Positions 53,697 to 61,850 of a stretch of 64,000 nt of DNA are shown here, piece by piece (position 1 is the first letter of the stretch; every line of letters starts with the position of its first letter). Under the pieces are notes generated by a model. It was not told the origin of the DNA. It ran no database searches and was given only the letters and a program-made list of their open reading frames with translations. The DNA is from DAISVY01 sp036826635 (GTDB taxonomy: Bacteria > Zixibacteria > MSB-5A5 > GN15 > FEB-12). A program made the translations under genes and the position numbers. The stretch covers positions 141,136 to 205,135 of the forward strand of contig DAISVY010000007.1 of NCBI GenBank assembly GCA_036826635.1, read 5' to 3'.

Positions 53697-55505
53697 TTAT
53701 AGTTTGACGAGTTCCACCCGACGATTATTGGCTTTGCCTTCGGCTGAATTGTTCGTGTCAATGGGCTTGGTTTCGCCCCAGCCTTTGGCCTCAAGCTGAT
53801 CGGCACCCACCCCGTAATTAGCTATAAGATAGTCCCTTACAGCGTTGGCTCGATTTAGCGAAAGGTCCATATTGCTATCTTCGGCCCCGTCGCTGTCGGT
53901 ATGTCCCTCAATGGACAAACGGAGCTGGGGGTCATCCTCAAAAAGGCGACCGATCAACTTCAGCGTGCAGTATGACTCAGCCTTGATTGTGTACGAACCC
54001 GGGTCAAACAAAATGCCGTGGGTGACGACTTTACCGGTTTCGTCCAACTGTTCACGCATGCTCTTGCCGCCTTCGGCGAAACGGAAAGTGCGTATGATAT
54101 CCGGGTTTTGGGGATCATGGCCATATGGCGACATCTTGATCTGGAAACCGACCGGACTGACACCTTCGGTCTTCGGAACGTTAGCCATTCGTTCCTGATC
54201 GTGGTAGCATTTGATTGAACGACTGGTGGCCATTAACCTGAGCCAGTGCGGCCCTTTGCCTGGCCTCTCGGAGGTCGTCTTGTCAGACATTCTCTGATTA
54301 TTGATATCGAGCCAGGTCTGGCCGTTACCACTTACCCCGAATGAGGCACAGGCTTGTCCCTTTGCGTCCAAAAGGAAGATTACAAACTCCCCGCCGTATA
54401 CATTCGGACCATTGCTGTAATACTCCAATTCGACGGTGTATTTTTCCGGAAACGGAGCTTCGGGTACTTTCGGTCTGATATAACCCTGATCGGTGCACAG
54501 AATCCAGTACTTTCCGCCCATGCGGGCAATTTCGAATACGCCCCGATCCAAATTCCAGCGAGAGGGAAATTCGCCTTCCTCTTCCCCGCTCAGATCGTCG
54601 AAGAATATCACCCGGTCACCGGGTACGAAGTCATACTTGGTATACAGGGTCATGTCCTCGGCAGCCGGAACCGGTTTTGCGGTGGCCGGGGTGGTTGCCG
54701 CTGGCGTTGCAGCGGCGCCCGATGCTGCCGCCGGCTGCCCGGCTGTACCCGCCGCCTGAGAAGACGCGCCGTATTCCTGCGTGTACTCCCCCTGTCCCTG
54801 ATAGCGGTAATAGTCTTTCGGCACCTCTTTGGAGACCAGATCTACGGTTTTGGCCAGAGCTGCCCGAACGGCCTTTTCCATCGGCTCGTTGGAGTACATG
54901 CCGAGGCCGCCCGACAGAGCGACATCCTTGGTCCAGCCGCCTCCGGCCATATCGGTTTTCCAGTTCTTGGTTTCGGCCTTGATCGTTTTGGCTTTCAAAA
55001 TGCGGCGGGTACGGATGTCGATCAGTTTTATATCCATCTCAAGCTTGGCTGTTTTGGTCTGTACCCCGATTTTTCCAAAAGCTTTATTGGTCAGACCACC
55101 AAGACCACCACCGCTTCCCCCGGCATCCGGCTCAAACACGGTAACGGCACCGGTTATGAGCAAATCGGCCCCTTCCATTAGCCCTTTTTCCGGTCCACGG
55201 CCCTCTTCGACATACCCCGACTGGGCAAACTCGATTTCGTCGGCCAGTTCGGCCACTTCTTCCTGGCTGGCCAGGACTATGAATTTGCCGGTATTTACCA
55301 ACGAGGTGGAAAGCATCTCTCCCACCGCGGCGGCCATGCCGGAACTACATTTATCAGCCTTGGGTTTGATCGTACCGATGGCGATACGTGCCTTGTTTCC
55401 CTGGTAGGTCAAAGTCTCTTCAATGTCGGCGTACGTGACCGTCCCCAGCACAAAAATCAGCGCCAGTACCGCTGTCAGAACTCGCCGGACTGCAGTTCTT
55501 CTCAT
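53697..55505 (-). CDS. CsgG-like and OmpA domain fusion protein, exported
   Basis: The 602-residue protein from ATG 55505 follows AGGAGG by six bases and has a signal peptide (about 8-26). Residues 30-240 resemble CsgG/curli-assembly-type proteins (ARIAIGTIKPKAD, LVNTGKFIVLASQEEV, ADLLITGAVTVFEPD, KLIDIRTRRILKAKTI). An Ala/Pro-rich linker follows, then a beta-sandwich (about 315-470, LamG/concanavalin-like) and a C-terminal OmpA domain (LSIEGHTDSDGAEDSN, NRANAVRDYL, NNRRVELVKL). Such a chain could link outer-membrane assembly to peptidoglycan, but the function is not known. A TATATT box lies about 55 bases upstream. Confidence 0.85.
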   Translation of the reverse strand: MRRTAVRRVLTAVLALIFVLGTVTYADIEETLTYQGNKARIAIGTIKPKADKCSSGMAAAVGEMLSTSLVNTGKFIVLASQEEVAELADEIEFAQSGYVEEGRGPEKGLMEGADLLITGAVTVFEPDAGGSGGGLGGLTNKAFGKIGVQTKTAKLEMDIKLIDIRTRRILKAKTIKAETKNWKTDMAGGGWTKDVALSGGLGMYSNEPMEKAVRAALAKTVDLVSKEVPKDYYRYQGQGEYTQEYGASSQAAGTAGQPAAASGAAATPAATTPATAKPVPAAEDMTLYTKYDFVPGDRVIFFDDLSGEEEGEFPSRWNLDRGVFEIARMGGKYWILCTDQGYIRPKVPEAPFPEKYTVELEYYSNGPNVYGGEFVIFLLDAKGQACASFGVSGNGQTWLDINNQRMSDKTTSERPGKGPHWLRLMATSRSIKCYHDQERMANVPKTEGVSPVGFQIKMSPYGHDPQNPDIIRTFRFAEGGKSMREQLDETGKVVTHGILFDPGSYTIKAESYCTLKLIGRLFEDDPQLRLSIEGHTDSDGAEDSNMDLSLNRANAVRDYLIANYGVGADQLEAKGWGETKPIDTNNSAEGKANNRRVELVKL

Positions 55506-55560
55506 ATCCTTCCTCCTGAAATTGTTCTCTGTTCCTCCTGCCCGTGCACCGCAGGCACAA

Positions 55561-55589
55561 AATATAGGCAGGCAACAGCACCAATGCAA
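55561..55589 (-). promoter_or_regulatory. Candidate promoter of the CsgG/OmpA gene
   Basis: ATGCAA/TATATT on the complementary strand reads TTGCAT (55589-55584), 17 bases, TATATT (55566-55561). The -35 match is weak but the -10 equals that of the neighbouring peptidase promoters. Confidence 0.4.
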
Positions 55590-55723
55590 TATCAACAGGG
55601 CCTTTCCGGGAAGTAATTAAGGGCCCGAAACCCCGCCCCGGGGCCCTCAATCGGCTATGAGTCAGCAGCTTACGGCTCGACAGGGGTTATCGTAACATTC
55701 CTTCAACAAATGCTAAGCAGCAT

Positions 55724-55751
55724 TTGACGAATCGTAAAAAAAAACTATATT
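55724..55751 (+). promoter_or_regulatory. Promoter of the C1 peptidase gene
   Basis: TTGACG (55724-55729), 16 bases including a run of nine A, and TATATT (55746-55751). The A tract could add curvature. Initiation would be about 95 bases before the ATG. Confidence 0.65.
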
Positions 55752-55852
55752 ATTGGCGTACGTGCTAACGTCGTATCCTCACAAGACATACCGGTTATTA
55801 CTTTTTTTGTAAGCCGTGACACTTAATCGCCCTTGATCATGCCGGAGGAATA

Positions 55853-58060
55853 ATGAAACGCGCTCGTCTGCTTAGTGTAACATCCTCTTTGATTTTGCTG
55901 CTTTGTGGGTCAACGATGGCCGATCCCCCCAGCAGCTTTGATCTGCGAAATGTCGGTGGCAACAACTACGTTACTTCGGTTAAAAACCAGACCGGCGGTA
56001 CCTGCTGGACTCATGGCTCCATGGCGGCTCTCGAAAGCAATATGTGTATTACGGGAGCCTGGGCCGCGGCCGGCGAAACCGGCGAACCTGCCCTGGCCGA
56101 ATATCATCTCGACTGGTGGAACGGTTTCAATACCAACAACAACGACGACATTGATCCCCCCGACGGCGAGGGCATCGTGATCCACAACGGCGGGGATTAC
56201 CTTATGGTCGCGGCGTACCTAAGTCGCGGCGAAGGGGCGGTGCGGGACATTGACGGTCAGTCGTATGACACGCCGCCGGCTCGCAGCGATCCGAGCTATC
56301 ATTATTATTATCCCCGTCATATCGAGTGGCTCAATGCCAAAAACGACCTGAGCAATATCAATGAGGTCAAAAATCGGATCATGTCCGACGGCCTGGTGGC
56401 CACCTGTTTGTATTCCGACGGCAGCTATTTGAACGACGACTATGTCCACTATCAACCGTCCTGGAGTTATTACGATCCCAATCACTCCGTCGGTATGATC
56501 GGATGGGACGACAATAAGGTCACTCAGGCGTCACAACCCGGGGCCTGGCTGTGCAAGAACAGTTGGGGGACCGGCTGGGGCCTGGACGGCTATTTCTGGA
56601 TTTCATATTACGATAAGCACTGCGGCAAGAACGACGAGATGGGGGCGGTCTCTTTTCGTGACGTGGAGCCCATGAGTTATGATCATATCTACTATCATGA
56701 TTACCACGGCTGGCGTGAGATCAAGTCCGGCGTCAATCAGGCTTTCAATGTCTTCGTGGCTGAGGAAGACGAGGTCCTCCGGGCTGTCAGTTTTTATACC
56801 CCCGAGGACGATCTGACTTACACGGCCAGCGTGTACGGCAGTTTCAACGGCAGTGCCCTTTCGGATCTGATCGCCACCAAGTCCGGGACGTTCGAAAATA
56901 CCGGTTTCCATACGGTGGATTTCGACAACGCCCATACTATCGAAAAGGGTGCGACGTTTTACGTGTATTTGTCTCTCTCCTCCGGTGGCCAGCCATATGA
57001 CTGCACCTCGGATATACCGGTACTGCTCGGCGCCAGTTATCGGACTATCGTGGAGTCGCACTCGGAACCGGGACAGAGCTATTACTACAGCGGCTCAAGC
57101 TGGCATGATCTCTATAATGATGATTCAACAGCCAATTTCTGTATAAAAGCCCTTTGCGGGGTGGAATGCCGGGTGGAAGCGACCAACAACTTCGGTCATG
57201 TGCCGGTTGAGGTCGGGTTCTCCGCGGAGTCGCCGGGTACGGAGGTAAGCAACTGGCACTGGGATTACGGCGATGGCAACAGCAGCAACGGTTCGGCAAC
57301 CAGTCATGTGTACGAACAGCCGGGCTATTATACGGTTGATCTGACCATTACGACCCCGCAGGGAGATATAGTAAAGTCATACACCGGTCTTGTTTCTGCT
57401 CATGCCGACACGATGTCCGTAGAGAATTCCCAGGGTGAACTCGGGCAACGGGTCCGGGTGGACGTTTCTCTTGATAACTACCTGCCGGTGAAGGAGATAA
57501 CTATCCCCTTCACCTGGGACGGGTCGTTTAATCTCGTGTTTGACTCGTTCTCCACGATCGGTCTCAGAACGGCTTATTTTGAGCAACAAACCCAGAAGAA
57601 TTATGACCCCTTCAATAATCGGGCAACCGTATACCTTAACGCCACTTACACTAATACCTCCCCCCTGCTGGAACCGGGACACGGGCCGGTGGCCAGTCTC
57701 TGGTTTACCATGCCGGGAGCGGTAACGGGTACATCTAACGATATATCTCTTGTGTCCTACGGCTCTTTCTCGCCGGAACTCAAGACCTATGAGGGCAATT
57801 ATGCACCCACCGGACTAAGCGGATCGGTGCGGCTGACGTGCTGTTTCGGAAATACCGGAAACGTCGACTGCAGCGAATCCGAGTTGGCCGACATGGGCGA
57901 TTTGACGGTCCTTATCGATCACCTGTTTATCAGTCTCGCGCCATTGTGCTGCGAGGATGAGGCTAACGTCGATTTGGCCGGAACAATAGATATGGGAGAT
58001 CTGACCGTTTTGATCGATCACCTGTTCATCAGTCTCGATCCGCTGCCGGCATGCCCGTAG
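55853..58060 (+). CDS. C1 (papain-family) peptidase with lectin-like, PKD, cohesin-like and dockerin-like domains
   Basis: The secreted 735-residue protein has a signal peptide ending near SGSTMA-like residues 20-23. The peptidase begins at once without a recognisable prodomain: Cys51 in GGTCWTHGS, His211 in PNHSVGMIGWDD and Asn236 in KNSWGTGWG form the papain triad. A lectin-like domain (about 285-435), a PKD domain (FGHVPVEVGFSAESPG, WHWDYGDG) and a cohesin-like beta-sandwich (GELGQRVRVDVSLDNYLP, VASLWFTMPG) follow. Last are two dockerin-like repeats (MGDLTVLIDHLFISL twice) ending PLPACP. GGAGG lies five bases before the ATG. It likely degrades extracellular protein. Confidence 0.88.
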   Translation: MKRARLLSVTSSLILLLCGSTMADPPSSFDLRNVGGNNYVTSVKNQTGGTCWTHGSMAALESNMCITGAWAAAGETGEPALAEYHLDWWNGFNTNNNDDIDPPDGEGIVIHNGGDYLMVAAYLSRGEGAVRDIDGQSYDTPPARSDPSYHYYYPRHIEWLNAKNDLSNINEVKNRIMSDGLVATCLYSDGSYLNDDYVHYQPSWSYYDPNHSVGMIGWDDNKVTQASQPGAWLCKNSWGTGWGLDGYFWISYYDKHCGKNDEMGAVSFRDVEPMSYDHIYYHDYHGWREIKSGVNQAFNVFVAEEDEVLRAVSFYTPEDDLTYTASVYGSFNGSALSDLIATKSGTFENTGFHTVDFDNAHTIEKGATFYVYLSLSSGGQPYDCTSDIPVLLGASYRTIVESHSEPGQSYYYSGSSWHDLYNDDSTANFCIKALCGVECRVEATNNFGHVPVEVGFSAESPGTEVSNWHWDYGDGNSSNGSATSHVYEQPGYYTVDLTITTPQGDIVKSYTGLVSAHADTMSVENSQGELGQRVRVDVSLDNYLPVKEITIPFTWDGSFNLVFDSFSTIGLRTAYFEQQTQKNYDPFNNRATVYLNATYTNTSPLLEPGHGPVASLWFTMPGAVTGTSNDISLVSYGSFSPELKTYEGNYAPTGLSGSVRLTCCFGNTGNVDCSESELADMGDLTVLIDHLFISLAPLCCEDEANVDLAGTIDMGDLTVLIDHLFISLDPLPACP

Positions 58061-58132
58061 ACGGATGGATAAGCGCAGAATCTGCGGTTGTAGATCGACG
58101 GGAGCAGTGGTATTATAAAAGATCGGAAACAT

Positions 58133-58186
58133 CGGTCGGGGTTATGTCAACCCCATAAAGGTCGGCATTTATGATCGCTCCGACCG
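58133..58186. repeat. Structured 3' region with alternative pairings
   Basis: GGGGTT-ATGTC-AACCCC (58138-58154) is a perfect hairpin. CCGACC (58180-58185) can pair with either CGGTCGG (58133-58139) or GGTCGG (58160-58165), so the pairings are mutually exclusive. It follows the C1 gene by about 70 bases and precedes the next promoter. It may be a terminator; no T tract is present. The rest of the 58061-58409 gap is promoter and leader. Confidence 0.4.
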
Positions 58187-58208
58187 TAAGGACCATCGCG
58201 CTAAGTCC

Positions 58209-58236
58209 TTGACGGATTTGAGAAATCGAGTATATT
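58209..58236 (+). promoter_or_regulatory. Promoter of the second C25-like peptidase gene
   Basis: TTGACG (58209-58214), 16 bases with an AAATCGAG end, and TATATT (58231-58236). The leader to the ATG at 58410 would be about 170 bases. Confidence 0.65.
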
Positions 58237-58409
58237 GGAATGCTTGAACAGGCCGTAGGTCAGGATTATCGGGCAGCTTTTGTCACGGCTTCCTGCGTGG
58301 TTTTACCCTCACTACCACTACCAGAAGTCTGCATTTTCCAGGATTAAAAAAGGCACTTAACGGACTGAAACATAAAAATACACGCCTATAAAACTCGGGA
58401 GTATCAGGA

Positions 58410-61388
58410 ATGCAACTGAAACGCTATCTATCATCTCACATCCAATGGGGTGGTGTGATTCTCGCTCTGCTCGTTCTGAGTCTGTCGCCATCGATTCTGA
58501 CAGCCGAGAGCATCACACTTGATTACAACTTCGAATACCCTGAATTGGGAACAGTCACCATCGGAGGCGATACCTACGATCAGGTCACTATGAAGAACGC
58601 CCCCAACGGCGGCAATACCGGACAGCCTTCGCTTCCCATCACGGGTGCCTCGATCCTGATCCCTATGGGCCATCAGGTCGAGACCGTGGAAATCATACCG
58701 GGCAAAAAAATCCTGGTAGGTACAAACCTTATGATAGAACCGGTGGGACCGCCCACCCCGCTGTCGCTTGACCCGAGCGAACGGAAACTGCCGACCCCCG
58801 ATCCGGCTATCTACAATTCCGACAGTCCGTTCCCGGCCTCTCGCTACAGCAATACCGGGATTCAGAGCTTCCGAGGTTACGATATACTTATCCTGAAGCT
58901 CCAGCCTGCGGAGTATATCCCGACGACCGGAGAGCTTTACTATTATCCTGATCTCAGGGTCGTCGTGACAACCACGAATGTCGGCAAATCGAATTCGCTG
59001 CTTCGTGGCACGCAAAAGGATCTGGATGAAGTTATCACCCGGGTGGATAATCCCGAAATCGCCGATACCTATCCGATGTTCGGCAAAGCGGGTGCCCGGG
59101 GCTACGATATGCTTATTATCACCACCTCCGCTTTTGCTTCTTCTTTCGAGCCTTTGAAAAACTTCCACGACACTACCGGCCTTCTTACGAAAATCGTCAC
59201 GACCGATGCCATCGGCAGTACCGATCCTGATGATCTCCGCGATTACATTCGCGATTTCTACCTCGGCGATGGTATCCAGTTCGTACTCATAGGAGCCGAT
59301 GACGATATCATTCCCGCCAAAGACCTGTGGGTCGAGAGCGATGCCAGTGGTTCCTATATTGAAACTGACATGCCCGCCGACATTTACTTCGGCTGTCTCG
59401 ATGGAACCTACAACAACGACGGTGACAGCTACTGGGGTGAGCCGACCGACGGCGAAGGCGGAGGCGATGTCGACCTGATGGCGGAGGTTTATGTCGGGCG
59501 CTGCGCCGCGGGAACGACCACCGAGGTTGACCGTTTTGTCAACAAAACAATCAAGTACGTTACGAGTTCCAGCAGCTATCTGCAGGAAGTCCTCCTGGTG
59601 GGTGAATACCTTGGTTTCGGAGGTGACTCCGACTACGGCAAACCGACCATGCTGGAGCTTATCGATAGCTGTTCCACCCACGGTTATTCGACTATCGGTA
59701 TTCCCTCGATAGCTTACAATATCGATGGTCTTTATGAAGCCGATTATACGTGGACGCAATCGGACCTGAGAGACCGGATCAACAGCGGGCTGCACATAAT
59801 CAACCACCTGGGGCATGGGTCCGAAGACTATGCGATGAAATTCTACAATTCCGATCTCAGTCAGCTTACCAATACGGACCACTGCTTCGTGTATTCACAA
59901 ACCTGCCTGGCGGGCCATTTTGACGGGACCGATTGCTGGGCCGAAACAATGAACATCAAGCTCGATGCCGGAGCTTTTGCTGTCGTTATGAATGCTCGTT
60001 ACGGTTTCGGCGAATACAATACGACCGACGGACCGTCGCAGCGTTTCGACCGCGAGTTCTGGGATGCCGTATTTAACCCGGCCGAGGGTAAAACTCAGTT
60101 GGGACCAGCTAACCACGATTCCAAAGAAGATAACCTTTACCGCATTGACGATGATTGTATGCGGTGGATTACCTACGAAGAGAACCTGTTCGGGGATCCC
60201 AGTATTTCTTTCAACATCCGGGCTTCTCTCGCCTTTTCTTACCCCGCCGGCGTACCGGATATGCTGACCCCCAACGAACCGGTTTCGTTTGAAGTTGATG
60301 TGACCGGTATTTTCGACGGTGTCCCCGTTGCCGGAACCGGCGAACTGCATTATTCCATTAAAGGTGGAACACTGCAAACCGTAGCCATGACGGAAATCGG
60401 CACCGATATGTACGAGGCCACTATTCCGGCTCTTGACTGCGGTGAATACATAGACTTCTACTTCAGCGCAGAGGAAGCCGGTGGCGGCATTTGTTATGGG
60501 CCAAGTCCGAGCAGTCCTTTCCGTGCCTTCCCGGCCACCGGGACTATTTCCCTGTTCGCCGACGATTTCGAGGGAGACAAGGGCTGGACGGCTGAAAGCG
60601 GCTGGGAACGCGGTGACCCGACCGGCGGCGGCGGTGATCACGGCAACCCGGACCCGACCTCGGGATATGAATCGCCCAATTGCTTCTGTTTCAACCGGAC
60701 CGGTGACTACTCGGCCAATCTGCCGGAAACACACCTGACCAGTCCGGCCATAAATTGCAGCGGTTTCTTCAACGTCAACCTTTCCTTCATGCGCTGGCTG
60801 GGTGTTGAGCAGCCGACGTTCGACCATGCCTATATTCGGGCCAGTAACGACGGCGTGAACTGGGAAACGATCTGGGAAAACACCGCCGAAGTGGCCGACG
60901 ATGAATGGCAGGCACTTGAGTACGATATCTCTTCCATTGCCGACGATCAACCGACCGTGTATCTGCGCTTCACGATGGGTGAAACCGACGGTGCTTGGGA
61001 GTATTGCGGATGGAATATCGATGATCTGGTGATCTCGGGTCTTGGTTGTGAAACCTCGCTCGACGATGACAATGACGGGATCCCGAACGATGTTGACAAC
61101 TGCCGCGCTGTTGCCAACCCCGATCAGAAGGATACCGACGGTGATGGTATCGGCGATGCCTGCTGTTGTGTCGGTACGGTCGGAAACGTCGACGGCGATG
61201 AAGCCCAAATGGTCGATATCGGAGATATCACGGTTCTGATCGACCATCTCTTCATAAGTCAGGATCCGGTTGGCTGTCCCAATGAAGCGGATCTCGACAG
61301 AAGTGGCGGGGTCCTTGATATTGGCGATTTGACCATTTTGATAGACCGTCTGTTTATCAATATAGGTGAATTTTCTGACTGTCCGTAA
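58410..61388 (+). CDS. C25 (gingipain-like) cysteine peptidase, paralogue of the 44554 gene
   Basis: The 992-residue protein has the same architecture as the first C25 protein: signal peptide, N-terminal prodomain-like region with LPTPDPAIYNSD, and a caspase-like peptidase with His469 in NHLGHGS and Cys499 in SQTCLAG. A MAM-like jelly roll, a thrombospondin type 3-like calcium segment (DDDNDGIPNDVDNC) and the dockerin-like double repeat (DIGDITVLIDHLFIS, DIGDLTILIDRLFI) follow, ending SDCP. Long stretches are near identical to the other copy (NTDHC, AGHFDGTDCWAE), so duplication is likely. The final repeat is more divergent (NIGEFSDCP). It is probably secreted and active. Confidence 0.88.
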   Translation: MQLKRYLSSHIQWGGVILALLVLSLSPSILTAESITLDYNFEYPELGTVTIGGDTYDQVTMKNAPNGGNTGQPSLPITGASILIPMGHQVETVEIIPGKKILVGTNLMIEPVGPPTPLSLDPSERKLPTPDPAIYNSDSPFPASRYSNTGIQSFRGYDILILKLQPAEYIPTTGELYYYPDLRVVVTTTNVGKSNSLLRGTQKDLDEVITRVDNPEIADTYPMFGKAGARGYDMLIITTSAFASSFEPLKNFHDTTGLLTKIVTTDAIGSTDPDDLRDYIRDFYLGDGIQFVLIGADDDIIPAKDLWVESDASGSYIETDMPADIYFGCLDGTYNNDGDSYWGEPTDGEGGGDVDLMAEVYVGRCAAGTTTEVDRFVNKTIKYVTSSSSYLQEVLLVGEYLGFGGDSDYGKPTMLELIDSCSTHGYSTIGIPSIAYNIDGLYEADYTWTQSDLRDRINSGLHIINHLGHGSEDYAMKFYNSDLSQLTNTDHCFVYSQTCLAGHFDGTDCWAETMNIKLDAGAFAVVMNARYGFGEYNTTDGPSQRFDREFWDAVFNPAEGKTQLGPANHDSKEDNLYRIDDDCMRWITYEENLFGDPSISFNIRASLAFSYPAGVPDMLTPNEPVSFEVDVTGIFDGVPVAGTGELHYSIKGGTLQTVAMTEIGTDMYEATIPALDCGEYIDFYFSAEEAGGGICYGPSPSSPFRAFPATGTISLFADDFEGDKGWTAESGWERGDPTGGGGDHGNPDPTSGYESPNCFCFNRTGDYSANLPETHLTSPAINCSGFFNVNLSFMRWLGVEQPTFDHAYIRASNDGVNWETIWENTAEVADDEWQALEYDISSIADDQPTVYLRFTMGETDGAWEYCGWNIDDLVISGLGCETSLDDDNDGIPNDVDNCRAVANPDQKDTDGDGIGDACCCVGTVGNVDGDEAQMVDIGDITVLIDHLFISQDPVGCPNEADLDRSGGVLDIGDLTILIDRLFINIGEFSDCP

Positions 61389-61415
61389 TCAGGCGGCATA
61401 CGATATTTTCGAATC

Positions 61416-61452
61416 AAGGCGGCCATGACCCCATCCGGGTGATGGCCGCCTT
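61416..61452 (+). terminator. Hairpin after the second C25 gene
   Basis: AAGGCGGCCAT (61416-61426) pairs with ATGGCCGCCTT (61442-61452), with an inner ACCC/GGGT after one mismatch and loop CATCC. The T tail is weak. It shares GGCGGCCAT with two other hairpins in the window. Confidence 0.55.
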
Positions 61453-61500
61453 CCTGTTGGTGGGCCGCAACTCCCTGCCTGTACGTAACTTCCGACTAAA

Positions 61501-61521
61501 ATATGAACCCGGGGTTCATAT
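61501..61521. promoter_or_regulatory. Perfect 21-bp palindrome upstream of the gingipain gene
   Basis: Arms ATATGAACCC and GGGTTCATAT flank a single G. The one-base centre is unsuited to an RNA hairpin loop but typical of a dimeric regulator site. It lies 135 bases before the -35 box at 61656. The remainder of 61389-61850 is terminator, promoter and leader. Confidence 0.5.
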
Positions 61522-61655
61522 CCAAACAATCAATATCTGCCCGACGCAATTTCTGCTTTGAGAAAAACGGTCTGTCTGCCGATTTTAGGTGTTGTAATAG
61601 ATGCCGGGGGCCTTTTTCCGGAAGGGTGGCCTCTGGCCGAACTCTAAATGTTTTA

Positions 61656-61684
61656 TTGACATAAGTCGTTTTGCTGATTATATT
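61656..61684 (+). promoter_or_regulatory. Promoter of the Kgp-like gingipain gene
   Basis: A perfect TTGACA (61656-61661), 17 bases and TATATT (61679-61684), with about 160 bases of leader before the start at 61851. Confidence 0.65.
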
Positions 61685-61850
61685 TCAAATTGACATTGAG
61701 CTTTATACCTGCGACTTAATTACCAACCTGGTCTGCGCAATAGCGGCACTCCAGAAAGCTTAAATTCGGACGGCTCCGATCCCGTTTACGGAGTAGCTTT
61801 GAAAAATAAAAAACCTATCCCATACATCAATAACGTCTATGGAGGTTAGT

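Larger units (their letters stand above)
55506..55852. other. 347-base divergent intergenic region
   Basis: It holds the two divergent promoter candidates (55561-55589 minus, 55724-55751 plus). Between them an inverted repeat AGGGCCC/GGGCCCT (55620-55626 and 55641-55647) flanks a GC-rich segment and could insulate the two units. No gene is seen. Confidence 0.6.

Noticed and set aside
61839..61841. ATG 61839 as start of the gingipain gene
   Set aside because: It overlaps the GGAGG site itself; TTG 61851, five bases after it, is a better fit.
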